In this document: piece by piece, positions 56,359 to 64,000 of the stretch
Numbering within the stretch: the first letter of the stretch is position 1
Layout of the letters: each line of letters starts with the position of its first letter
Program-made: the position numbers and the translations under genes
NCBI GenBank assembly: GCA_000155695.1
Contig: DS990592.1
Location: 2,008,556-2,072,555 of the forward strand
From: Verrucomicrobiia bacterium DG1235
Lineage (GTDB): Bacteria; Verrucomicrobiota; Verrucomicrobiia; Opitutales; Opitutaceae
Reading direction: 5' to 3'
DNA: 64,000 bases
Notes under the pieces: model-generated
The model's database searches: none
What the model saw: the letters and a program-made list of their open reading frames with translations, nothing else
Told to the model about the DNA's origin: nothing

Positions 56359-56506
56359 TTCGCTAAGGAAAACGCTAGGTCTTGCTCTCACAGGGGTCAA
56401 CCGGAGAATAAGCCCAAGAATTGTCCCCAAAAAATCTGATACTCCCCCAAAACACCCCAAAGCCTTCACTCTAGCTTAAACTAAATCCCATAGAGACTTT
56501 ACTCTA

Positions 56507-56908
56507 ATGGAGGTGAATTCTGTTGCTGCAGGTCCCGTAAGTCCTTCAACATTCGGGCTCTTCACAAAAGAGACGCAACCCGACCCGAGCGGAACAATCC
56601 TCGCCCCAAAAGTACCCACCTCTTTAACAAACCGCTTCCCACACGAAAGACGACTGATGGACCAAATCAACTCGAACCCCTTCTTCAACGCAGCGCGGCT
56701 TTACCAAAACCAGCAAGCTCCGCAAAAGACAGGCAATCCCGTTGATGCCGCCAGCAAGGCAGCCGAAATCAGACCGGCCGCTATCGAACAACCGGTCGCG
56801 AACGACTTTTCGACGATGTTCGATGACGACTCGCTCCTCAAACTGCAGAGCAACCTAGAAGCCATCGCCCAGATGGCTGAGCAATCGCTCAAGCAAATCG
56901 ACAGCTGA
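56507..56908 (+). CDS. unrecognised small protein
   Basis: The product is 133 residues. Low-complexity N-terminus (PSTFGLFTKETQPDP) and Ala/Glu-rich helices in the second half (DAASKAAEIRPAAIEQPVA, LLKLQSNLEAIAQMAEQSLKQID). An alternative TTG start preceded by GGAGG at 56508 would shorten it by five codons. It ends 14 bp before the oxidoreductase gene and is probably co-transcribed with it. No family match. Confidence 0.5.
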   Translation: MEVNSVAAGPVSPSTFGLFTKETQPDPSGTILAPKVPTSLTNRFPHERRLMDQINSNPFFNAARLYQNQQAPQKTGNPVDAASKAAEIRPAAIEQPVANDFSTMFDDDSLLKLQSNLEAIAQMAEQSLKQIDS

Positions 56909-56922
56909 CGCGACCGCCCCGT

Positions 56923-57948
56923 ATGCTCCGTGGCTGCATCATCGGCGTCGGGCGCATCGGCTCCACCCTCGAAAAGGACCCCCTCCGTCCGCCCGGCTCA
57001 TCCCACGCCGGGACATACAATCTATCCCGAGAGGTAGCACTCGTAGCCGGCGCCGACTCCAAAGCTGACGCCCTCGCAGAGTTCGGATCAAGCTGGGCAA
57101 TTCCTGCCGAAAGCCTGTATCCAGATTATCAGGACATGCTCGACAGAGAGCGACCCGATATCGTCAGCATCTGCGCCTACGCCCCGCAACGCCTCGAAAT
57201 GGCGCTCGCCGCTCTCGAGTCCGGAGCAAAAGGGCTCTGGCTGGAAAAAGCCCTCGGCTGCAGCCTGCGCGAAGCAGATCAAATCGAGCAGGCCCTCCAA
57301 CGCCACAAGGCCGCGGGAGTTGTAGACTACCCACGCCGCGGACGAAAGCACTACCGCAAGGTCAAGCAGCTCATCGACGATGGCACCTTCGGACGCCTCC
57401 AGTCCGTGACCTGCCACATGACCCACCAACTCATACACACGGGAACGCACGCCTTCGACGTTCTACGATACTGGTGCGGCGATGCCCTTGAGGTCAGAGG
57501 AACGCTAGAATCAGGCAGCGCCAACGGCCACCCTATATCGGACCAAGGCGGCAGCGCCGAAATGCTCATGAGCTCAGGCACGCGAGCCTTCGTATCGGCG
57601 TACCGAAAAAAATACTACATCTTCCAGTTCGACCTCATCTTCGACGAAGCCCGCATCCTGCTCGGCAACGATATCGCCACCGTCTATCAACCCGCGACGA
57701 GCAAACTCTATACTGGTTTCAAAGAGCTCTTCCCGGTTCCCAACTTCGATTGGGGCAGCGACTACCCGCGCGACCTGCTTGCCGAGCTCGTCCACGCTAT
57801 GAAGACAGGAGACCAGCCGCTCTTCTCCGTGCGTGACGCCACCGAAACCCTGCGCATCGCCCTCTCCATCTTCGAATCCGCCCGCCGAGGCGGCGTCATC
57901 GTAAATCCTGCAGAAATCGATCCCGAACTGAGAATCGAAAACTCCTAG
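56923..57948 (+). CDS. Gfo/Idh/MocA-family oxidoreductase
   Basis: The product is 341 residues. The N-terminal Rossmann motif GVGRIGSTLEKDPLR binds NAD(P). EKALGCSLREADQIEQAL includes the EKP-like catalytic lysine segment (here EKALG). The C-terminal domain has MTHQLIHTGTHAFDVLRYWCGD, supplying the usual G-x-x-x-D-x-x-RYW. It likely oxidises or reduces a sugar or cyclitol; the substrate is unknown. Confidence 0.85.
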   Translation: MLRGCIIGVGRIGSTLEKDPLRPPGSSHAGTYNLSREVALVAGADSKADALAEFGSSWAIPAESLYPDYQDMLDRERPDIVSICAYAPQRLEMALAALESGAKGLWLEKALGCSLREADQIEQALQRHKAAGVVDYPRRGRKHYRKVKQLIDDGTFGRLQSVTCHMTHQLIHTGTHAFDVLRYWCGDALEVRGTLESGSANGHPISDQGGSAEMLMSSGTRAFVSAYRKKYYIFQFDLIFDEARILLGNDIATVYQPATSKLYTGFKELFPVPNFDWGSDYPRDLLAELVHAMKTGDQPLFSVRDATETLRIALSIFESARRGGVIVNPAEIDPELRIENS

Positions 57949-58007
57949 CCAACCTCACACACGCTTTGCGATTGCAAGCGCTCGAAGCCTAGCTACACCC
58001 TTCTCGC

Positions 58008-58649
58008 ATGGCAGATCTTAGCGATTTGAGAGAAGAATACGGTCACGATTCGCTGACTGAAGATACGGTCGATCCAAACCCGATCGAGCAATTCCGTCTT
58101 TGGTTCAATCAAGCCATTGAACGAAAAATTACCGAGCCGAACGCCATGAGCCTCGCAACCGTGGACGAAAGCGGCCAACCTTGGCAACGTACTGTCCTTC
58201 TCAAAGCATACGACGACAAAGGCTTCGTCTTCTACACGAACTACGACAGCCGCAAGGGCAAGCAACTCGCTCTCAACCCCAAAGCATGCGTCCTTTTTCC
58301 ATGGATACAACTCGAGCGACAAGTCATCGTAACCGGTAGCGTCAAACGCGTCTCCAATGCTGAGTCCCTAAAGTACTTCGCCAGTAGACCCTTTGGAAAC
58401 AGGCTCGGAGCATGGGTTTCCCAACAAAGCTCAGTTGTATCCTCTCGATCGATACTCTTAGCGAAATTCGAGGAAATGAAAAACAAGTTCAAAGACGGCG
58501 AAGTCCCCCTCCCCTCCTTTTGGGGCGGCTACCGAATCGAGCCGGAAACCATCGAGTTTTGGCTAGGCGGAAAATCAAGAATCCACGACCGCATCTACTA
58601 CCAAAAAACAGAAGACGGAAACTGGACCATCCAACGACTCGCCCCCTAA
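58008..58649 (+). CDS. pdxH: pyridoxamine 5'-phosphate oxidase
   Basis: The product is 213 residues, the standard length. It oxidises pyridoxamine/pyridoxine phosphate to pyridoxal phosphate using FMN. Visible motifs are EPNAMSLATVDESGQPWQRTVLLK, FYTNYDSRKGKQL, WIQLERQVIVTG, SRPFGNRLGAWVSQQSSV and the terminal NWTIQRLAP. It is convergent with and overlaps the Fpg-type gene by 4 bp (CTAA supplies both stops). Confidence 0.95.
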   Translation: MADLSDLREEYGHDSLTEDTVDPNPIEQFRLWFNQAIERKITEPNAMSLATVDESGQPWQRTVLLKAYDDKGFVFYTNYDSRKGKQLALNPKACVLFPWIQLERQVIVTGSVKRVSNAESLKYFASRPFGNRLGAWVSQQSSVVSSRSILLAKFEEMKNKFKDGEVPLPSFWGGYRIEPETIEFWLGGKSRIHDRIYYQKTEDGNWTIQRLAP

Positions 58650-59446
58650 AGCTGCACCGCAGGCGACCAACAGGTCGTGCGCCCGCCAACCGTATCTCGC
58701 TGTAAGTTTTTTTGCGATACCGGACAAATTCCACCATCTTTCCAACGGTGCTTGAAAAGCCACGAATCCGGAGGATCCGTGTAGTCTGTTCCGATAATCC
58801 GAACCGCCTCGCGACACACCCAACGCGTTTCCTGAAAAAGAGCATCCAGCTCCCCCTTGCTCAAAGATCCTAATCGGCGGTCCGGTCGAATCCTCGCGCG
58901 CCAAAGAATTTCGTCGGCCATCCAGTTTCCCACTCCTGGGAAAAGGTCCTGGTGCAGCAGCAAGGCCTTGAGCACGCTCCCCTGACGTCGGGCTAACAAA
59001 GGACCGAATCGCTCACGCGTGAACCCTTTCGCATGCGGCTCGGGAGGCAGCTCGTTCCACCACTGAGGCAAATCTCCCTCATCCGCGAAATGCAGGGCCA
59101 GCTTCCCGAACTTCCTCGGATCCCGAAACACCAAAGTCGACTCCGAACTGCGAATCGCCAGGTGATCATGCTTGCCCTCCTCGCAATCAACTTCGCAGCG
59201 ATGCAGAGAGCCTGTCATGCCGAGATGAGCCTCCAAAAACGCGCCCCCGCTAAACGCGAAAAGCATTCGCTTTCCATGTGTGTATCCAGCCAGCAAAGTC
59301 ACACCATCAAGGGAATCGACCAGTCGACTCCGCTCAAGCAATCGACAGCAACGAGCCTCCCCATGCAGCCAAGCCAATTGAAAACGCTCCCCACAGGAGC
59401 GTTTCCAAATCGAGCTATGATAAAAGACTTCAGCGAGTTCCGGCAC
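58646..59446 (-). CDS. Fpg/MutM/Nei-family DNA glycosylase with incomplete zinc finger
   Basis: The product is 266 residues. The N-terminus MPELAEV has Pro2 and catalytic Glu3. The N-terminal beta-sandwich, GKRMLFAF lysine region and LEAHLGMTG follow, then the helix-two-turn-helix (LLLHQDLFPGVGNWMADEILWRARI). In the zinc-finger position the sequence is ICPVSQKNLQRDTVGGRTTCWSPAVQL: the second Cys of each pair is serine, so classical four-Cys zinc binding is lost. It removes oxidised bases, probably with a zincless finger. Confidence 0.85.
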   Translation of the reverse strand: MPELAEVFYHSSIWKRSCGERFQLAWLHGEARCCRLLERSRLVDSLDGVTLLAGYTHGKRMLFAFSGGAFLEAHLGMTGSLHRCEVDCEEGKHDHLAIRSSESTLVFRDPRKFGKLALHFADEGDLPQWWNELPPEPHAKGFTRERFGPLLARRQGSVLKALLLHQDLFPGVGNWMADEILWRARIRPDRRLGSLSKGELDALFQETRWVCREAVRIIGTDYTDPPDSWLFKHRWKDGGICPVSQKNLQRDTVGGRTTCWSPAVQL

Positions 59447-59462
59447 GAGTCTTTCTTAAAAC

Positions 59463-60629
59463 TTAGCGTAACTGCCAGCGATAGTGACAGTTGCTGAGCA
59501 TCTCAGCCCCATCATCACGAACAGCTACTACATCCTCAATACGGCAACCGCCGACGCCAGGGTAATAGAGTCCCGGTTCAATCGTAACGACCGCATTTCG
59601 TCTCAACTTATTTGATACGATCGAAACGCGTGGAGCCTCATGAACCTCCAAACCGAGACCATGACCCGTCCCGTGTATAAAGCCTTCCGCGCCAGAATCC
59701 GTGCGACGCGTCTCATAGCCAAGACTCGAAAACGTATCCAACACGAACCCATGCACATCCTTGCCGTTCACTCCGGTCTTAACCTTTTTGATCGCCCCTT
59801 GCTGAGCCTTGAAGACCGCGTCAACAATTCCCTTCTGAGCTTCCGACGCCTTCCCTTTTAGGAAGGTGCGCGTCATATCTCCATAGTATCCAGTTTTGGA
59901 TACGCGCGGAAAAACATCCACAATGATCAGCTCATTCGCTCGAAGCGGACCATGCCCCGCGCAATGCGGATCGCAGGCTTGATCGCCACCTGCCGCAATC
60001 GTATCCATCGAAAGCGAACCGGCCTCTAAACAGGCGACCTCGATGATGCTGCGCAGACGCTCCGAAGTAAGCAGCTTTTCGTCAAGATAGAGTTTGCCTT
60101 GCTTCACCACGCTTCGACGAATCGCCTTCTCCGCAGCTCGAATCCCTTTAGCGCTGCAGCGATTCCCCTCGCGAATCATCGCCAGCTCATCCTCGGTTTT
60201 TATCTCGCGACTCGGAAAAATACTGCCGTCGCACACGTCTATTTCCACCCCGAGCTCTACGAGCTTAAACGCCAAAGCGCTTGGGAAGTCAGCCGGCACC
60301 TTAAAGCTCCCAATCTCGAACACGGACGCAATCGTCGCCACCAGTTCCGCATAGCCAACTTTCGCTCGCTGAAACTTCTCACGCGTCTGTTCCAGCCAGG
60401 CCTCGAGCTGCAGCACCTCGTCGAATCGCGACTCTTTCAAGGCCCGAGCGTACTCGAGCTGATTAAGCAAAGCGTACCACTTTCTCCCTTTCTTGAACGA
60501 CAAAAACGCGTCAGGCACATTGAAGCCTCCGACGTAAAGCTGGTCAGCGCTCTTGTGCGTATCTGCAAAGAGCAAGAGAGACGCGGGCGATTTGCTGGCC
60601 CGCTTAGCAGTAGCTTTCTTTTTTGGCAT
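59463..60629 (-). CDS. M24 (Xaa-Pro-type) metallopeptidase
   Basis: The start at 60629 (MPKKKATAKRASKSP) is preferred; 60638 (MSV) is an alternative. The product is about 388 residues. Metal ligands are visible: an Asp in IIVDVFPRVSKTGYYGDMTRTF, His in FIHGTGHGLGLEVHEAP, Glu in TIEPGLYYPG and Glu in CRIEDVVAV. A lysine-rich N-terminus precedes the creatinase-like domain. It is a proline-releasing aminopeptidase or a related hydrolase. It lies 59 bp downstream of hslO. Confidence 0.9.
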   Translation of the reverse strand: MPKKKATAKRASKSPASLLLFADTHKSADQLYVGGFNVPDAFLSFKKGRKWYALLNQLEYARALKESRFDEVLQLEAWLEQTREKFQRAKVGYAELVATIASVFEIGSFKVPADFPSALAFKLVELGVEIDVCDGSIFPSREIKTEDELAMIREGNRCSAKGIRAAEKAIRRSVVKQGKLYLDEKLLTSERLRSIIEVACLEAGSLSMDTIAAGGDQACDPHCAGHGPLRANELIIVDVFPRVSKTGYYGDMTRTFLKGKASEAQKGIVDAVFKAQQGAIKKVKTGVNGKDVHGFVLDTFSSLGYETRRTDSGAEGFIHGTGHGLGLEVHEAPRVSIVSNKLRRNAVVTIEPGLYYPGVGGCRIEDVVAVRDDGAEMLSNCHYRWQLR

Positions 60630-60688
60630 GACCGACATGCATATCTGCCGCATCCCGCCTGTAAAGAGCCTATCCGATTCGCCAAGCG

Positions 60689-61486
60689 CTAATGGTCCGC
60701 CACATAAGCCTCGAGCATCTCGCGAGACACTCGGTGCTTGCCCGCGCAACGAGGACAATTGACCTCAATCAACTCCTCTCCGAGAAACAATCCTTCCGGA
60801 TCCGACTGGAAAACCGACGACAAGGTCGCGAGAATCCGATCCTGATTGCACCCGCAATACCAGCGGACAAAGCGTGTTTCGAGATCGACCACCTCTTCGG
60901 TCGCCTCGATCGCACGCACCTCCTCCAAGGTCAGGTTCTCGAACCAAGCCTCATCATAATCCGGATGAGCGGCCACGATCGCGAACACATCTGGCTCAAG
61001 CTGAAAAAACTTCGCCGGTCGCTGTTCGCTAAACTGATAAAAGCTTTCCACCGCTTTGATCACGTCTCCCCCTTGGAAGCCGACCACGGAGCGATGCGGC
61101 TCGCGATTTCTTCTCACCAAATCCTGATAGAACGCATTCTCCTCCGCTTCCTTCACCCCTTCCGAATAAATGCGGCCCACGACATCCCCAGTGCCAGTAT
61201 CGCCAGCTAGAAACACGTTCACTAAAGGCTCCTGAAAATTAATCGTCCAAGCAAGGATGTCGTTCCGCGGCCGCGAAACGCAGTGGAGGCTAAATAGCGC
61301 CAAAGCCTTTTTCAGGCGCTCGTCCAATTCCGGACTGAGATCGAGGCCGTTATCCTTCAAATGAAGATAGTAGTCGACAAAGAGCGGACCGAAGTCGGCC
61401 TTCGCGTACAGAAGATTTCTCCCGCGCACAAAGCGGGACTTGATTGAGAGGACCTCAGAGTCGTCGGATGGCAGGTTTTCTGACAT
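60689..61486 (-). CDS. hslO: Hsp33-family redox chaperone
   Basis: The start at 61486 (MSENLPSDDSEVLSIKSRFVRGRNLLYAKADFG) gives 265 residues; a TTG at 61558 is unlikely. The N-terminal region matches Hsp33, and the C-terminus has the redox zinc motif CGC (residues 211-213) and CPRC (244-247), 30 residues apart. Under oxidation those cysteines form disulfides and activate holdase activity. The upstream TPR gene overlaps the long frame and is likely in the same transcript. Confidence 0.87.
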   Translation of the reverse strand: MSENLPSDDSEVLSIKSRFVRGRNLLYAKADFGPLFVDYYLHLKDNGLDLSPELDERLKKALALFSLHCVSRPRNDILAWTINFQEPLVNVFLAGDTGTGDVVGRIYSEGVKEAEENAFYQDLVRRNREPHRSVVGFQGGDVIKAVESFYQFSEQRPAKFFQLEPDVFAIVAAHPDYDEAWFENLTLEEVRAIEATEEVVDLETRFVRWYCGCNQDRILATLSSVFQSDPEGLFLGEELIEVNCPRCAGKHRVSREMLEAYVADH

Positions 61487-61558
61487 GAGATCGTTTTGAT
61501 CGATCAAACCGGGGACCTCAAGCCCGAGAAGCGACTTCTTGCGTCGCCGAAAAAACAA

Positions 61559-62410
61559 TCATTCCTCTAACGCCGCCTGGCCAAGGGCCTTCCGCAAACG
61601 CGCCGCCCTCTCTGCGAAATCAACATAGTTCTTATGCCCACGAGCGACTAGCAACAATTCGTCATAGGCCATCAAAGCGCGCTCGTCCTGTCCCAGCTCC
61701 TCACCCAGCTGGCCAATCTTCTGCAACACCTCGATGCGTATCGACAGAACCGGAATTCCAATATCGTACGCCTCCAGAAGATGCCGATAGGCGGGCTCCG
61801 CCGACAAATCGAAACTCACGTACGCCTCTCCCAAGATTCGATGCACATTCTGGCGAAGCTCCGGCAAGGTGATGCCGTCCACCATTTTCTCCAATTTCTG
61901 GATACGCTCCTCCACGCGATCTCCGCTTCCGTCATCATCGTAGATTTCAAGCGTCAGATACTTCACAAAAGCCATCTGTCCGAAAAATCGCTCCGGCCAC
62001 TTTTCGTAAAGCGTCCAGTAGAGCTTCTTCGCCTCCGCCATGTCTTGCTCCACAGGATTCGACTGGGAGATGCGGGCCAAGTAATAGGCTGATGCCAGCC
62101 CGATCGCGTCCTCGTCATTGTCGGCGATGATCATGCGAAAAATTCGCTGCGACACCCGATAAGGCTTCTCGCCCTCCTCCACCTCTATTTTCCCGTAGAG
62201 CGTGTCTAAAGCGTTCGTGTAGAGAGCCAGACGCTGATTCTCATTCCCCAGCGTGCGCAGACGGTTGAACTCAGTCGAACTATCACTGTAGATCAACATG
62301 ACCTCCTGCTCCCAAACCGGACGCTCCTCGTCCCTAGCCGAAAGGCAACAGATTGCGGAAAAAGCGAAAACGAGCAAAAGGAGTCGCCTGTTCAGGGTAG
62401 TGATTTTCAT
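61559..62410 (-). CDS. exported helical-repeat (TPR-like) protein
   Basis: The start at 62410 (MKITTLNRRLLLLVFAFSAICCLSA) opens a signal peptide; the product is 283 residues. The mature part is built of antiparallel helices (YRVSQRIFRMI, GLASAYYLARISQSNP, AYRHLLEAYDIGIPVL, QDERALMAYDELLLVA), consistent with TPR-type repeats. It probably acts as a periplasmic scaffold. No specific partner is evident. Confidence 0.72.
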   Translation of the reverse strand: MKITTLNRRLLLLVFAFSAICCLSARDEERPVWEQEVMLIYSDSSTEFNRLRTLGNENQRLALYTNALDTLYGKIEVEEGEKPYRVSQRIFRMIIADNDEDAIGLASAYYLARISQSNPVEQDMAEAKKLYWTLYEKWPERFFGQMAFVKYLTLEIYDDDGSGDRVEERIQKLEKMVDGITLPELRQNVHRILGEAYVSFDLSAEPAYRHLLEAYDIGIPVLSIRIEVLQKIGQLGEELGQDERALMAYDELLLVARGHKNYVDFAERAARLRKALGQAALEE

Positions 62411-62623
62411 ACGCGCTCTTGGGGTAAGCGTTAGCATCGGGCAAGATTGCTACAAAAGAGCCATCGCGCAACCTATGATTCGATCCGAGGTCTTTTGTTT
62501 CCTCTACGGAAGTCCCCAATATCCGGATTCCCTGAATGCTTGCCAAAAATAACTGGAGCGAGATACTCCCCCCTTGCCCCTTTCGTCTTCCAACCGTAGC
62601 ACCCCCTGCCCAAAGACTCGCGA

Positions 62624-63328
62624 ATGCTCCACCGACGCCTGATTCAAGCTATCGCCCTCGCCCTCGTCCTCTCCCTGCTCTCGGGATGCGTCTACCTACG
62701 CCTCCTCCGTTTCAAAAACCAGCTGCACGACTTCGACGCGAACGTCGTCGTCGAGCATTCAGACGGTCTCTCCCTCCAATTTCCCAATCCCGTCCTCCGC
62801 GACGAGGACTTCATCTTCATCACCAACTCGGACCCGACGCGAATTCGCGCCATTTCCCAGCAGCCCAAAGTCGAGGACTGGGATTGGCGCTTCGAGAAAA
62901 AGCAAACCGCCGAAAGCGACAAACCCTTCGATATCGTTTTCCGGACGCGTTTCGAAGACGGCATGCTCACACGCATCGATTTCGACGAAAAGCTCGTCGA
63001 GGTCATGCCCGAGAACTTTATCGAAGAAGTCTTCAGGAGTTTCGGAAAAGCGAAGATCAACAAGCTTCGCAAAAGCGCGACCGCCGGCATGAAACGTGAT
63101 GCTTCCAAAGACATCCCCCTCCCGAGCATGTCCGAAATTTCAGTCGCCATGGGCGAACCCACCAATACCGGTAAAAAAGACAAGCGAGGCCTCTGGCACT
63201 ACGTGTTCAATTTCTACAATCCGAAAAACCGAGACCTCTCCGGACAGTTCGCGATCCTCTTCACCACCGACTCGGACAACATGGACAGAGAAGTCGCCGC
63301 CGTTGAGTTGACCGGGAAAGCTCCCTAA
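62624..63328 (+). CDS. exported lipoprotein of unknown function
   Basis: The product is 234 residues. The lipobox is LLSGC at about residues 17-21 after MLHRRLIQAIALALVLS. The mature region is alpha/beta with FDANVVVEHSDGLSLQFPNPVLRDEDFIF, then an extended C-terminal domain with strands such as GLWHYVFNFYNPKNRDLSGQFAILFTTDSD. No family was recognised. It is divergent from the hslO/TPR cluster. Confidence 0.7.
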   Translation: MLHRRLIQAIALALVLSLLSGCVYLRLLRFKNQLHDFDANVVVEHSDGLSLQFPNPVLRDEDFIFITNSDPTRIRAISQQPKVEDWDWRFEKKQTAESDKPFDIVFRTRFEDGMLTRIDFDEKLVEVMPENFIEEVFRSFGKAKINKLRKSATAGMKRDASKDIPLPSMSEISVAMGEPTNTGKKDKRGLWHYVFNFYNPKNRDLSGQFAILFTTDSDNMDREVAAVELTGKAP

Positions 63329-63354
63329 AAAAGCAGCTCCCGACGCCTCGTCCC

Positions 63355-63999
63355 TTACCCGCGGCCTAGCAGGCCTAGGTATCGCTTCACGGCGCCCTCT
63401 ACTCCCATCTCGCGGGACTTCGCCAGCCCCTTTTCATAAATGGCTCTCGCATCCGAGACGCGGTCCAAGTACTCGAGCATCTTGCCATACAACATGTAGG
63501 TCTCGAGAAACTCAGGACGCTTCTGGATCGTCTCCTCGAAAACGGCTTCCGCCTCCTCATACTCGCCATCCTCGTTGAGAAACGACGCCAGACCTACCAT
63601 CGACTCCGCATTGTCCGGATCAATTTCCAGAGAGCTGCGCATGCTGCGAATCGCTCGAGTCAAACGGCCCGCATCGGACTCGGTGTAGGCATAAAGCTGA
63701 TACCCGTGCACGAGCACAGCCTTCACGTCTCCAGAATCTGGATGCTCATCCAAAAGATCTTCAAGAAAACGCACCCCGTCTCGCTGCTCGCCTTGCGCCA
63801 ACAGCAAATCCCCCTTCATCAGGTAAACCGGCAAATAGTCCGACTCCTCCTCGATCAAGGCATCAATTATTTCCGACGCCTCGTCCCACTTCTTCTGGAT
63901 CCGGTACGCATCCGCCAAGTAGTAGCGATACAGCTCCTTCTCAGGATTCACTTCGATCACTTTCATGAGATTCGAAATCGCCGCGTACGGCTTCCTCAT
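63355..63999 (-). CDS. tetratricopeptide-repeat protein, 5' end beyond window
   Basis: 214 residues are visible and the frame is open to the window edge, so the N-terminus lies outside. At least five TPR units are evident, with W/Y-x-x-G/A spacing (for example AAISNLMKVIEVNP, ASEIIDALIEEESDY, AVFEETIQKRPEFLETYMLYGKMLEYL). It is probably a protein-protein interaction scaffold and may be part of a secretion or polysaccharide-export system outside the window. Confidence 0.8.
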   Translation of the reverse strand: MRKPYAAISNLMKVIEVNPEKELYRYYLADAYRIQKKWDEASEIIDALIEEESDYLPVYLMKGDLLLAQGEQRDGVRFLEDLLDEHPDSGDVKAVLVHGYQLYAYTESDAGRLTRAIRSMRSSLEIDPDNAESMVGLASFLNEDGEYEEAEAVFEETIQKRPEFLETYMLYGKMLEYLDRVSDARAIYEKGLAKSREMGVEGAVKRYLGLLGRG

Positions 64000-64000
64000 C

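Overview
The window looks like chromosome of a marine, heterotrophic member of the Verrucomicrobiota, probably class Opitutae. This is an inference from gene content. The large TonB-dependent receptor starts its plug with the ELSPFEVT motif common in that group. There are two roughly 1,180-residue FG-GAP/ASPIC-UnbV secreted proteins, a DUF1080 protein, FolE2 and an EY-type secreted protein. Genes often lack Shine-Dalgarno sequences.

Positions 1-28.6 kb are ordinary chromosome. They hold a partial secreted protein, tRNA-Pro(GGG), folE2, a LacI regulator divergent from a TonB receptor, a BamE-like lipoprotein, and a first FG-GAP giant. A run of + strand genes follows: a GT-C-like membrane protein, a ModF-like double ATPase, a WalJ-like MBL hydrolase and pyruvate kinase. 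Next come a second GT-C-like protein, gdhA, a DUF1080 protein, the second FG-GAP giant and a secreted thioredoxin/DUF255 protein.

Positions 29.17-42.2 kb are the standout. This is a 13-kb integron gene-cassette array of about 23 cassettes, all on the + strand. Each is closed by an attC site of roughly 60-126 bp, and no integrase is visible in the window (a CALIN). In 18 of the first 21 cassettes the left R'' box at the cassette end is the exact reverse complement of the R' box at that cassette's own beginning, which is what circular cassette intermediates predict. Cargo is small and mostly without assigned function: an ASCH protein, a FloA-like fragment, a Pycsar-effector-like (PycTM) membrane protein, a GIY-YIG nuclease, two GNAT acetyltransferases, a NUDIX hydrolase, a RelB/RelE toxin-antitoxin pair, a CPCC zinc protein, a BAAT-type hydrolase, and many one- to four-TM proteins. 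Several resemble pieces of known anti-phage systems. The right end is decayed.

Positions 42.3-64 kb return to chromosome. They hold trpA with a DUF6941 gene and tRNA-His(GTG) with a perfect 59-bp duplication of its 3' end and terminator. They continue with an MFS sugar-type transporter, a hybrid histidine kinase, VanZ, a DMT exporter, metY with a structured leader, MATE and FadL. The rest is a PhnA/hypothetical pair, a HAMP sensor, a Gfo/Idh/MocA oxidoreductase, pdxH, an Fpg-family glycosylase with a broken zinc finger, an M24 peptidase, hslO, two TPR proteins and a lipoprotein.

The core genes cover amino-acid, cofactor and nutrient-uptake housekeeping. The array is the accessory, probably horizontally acquired, part.
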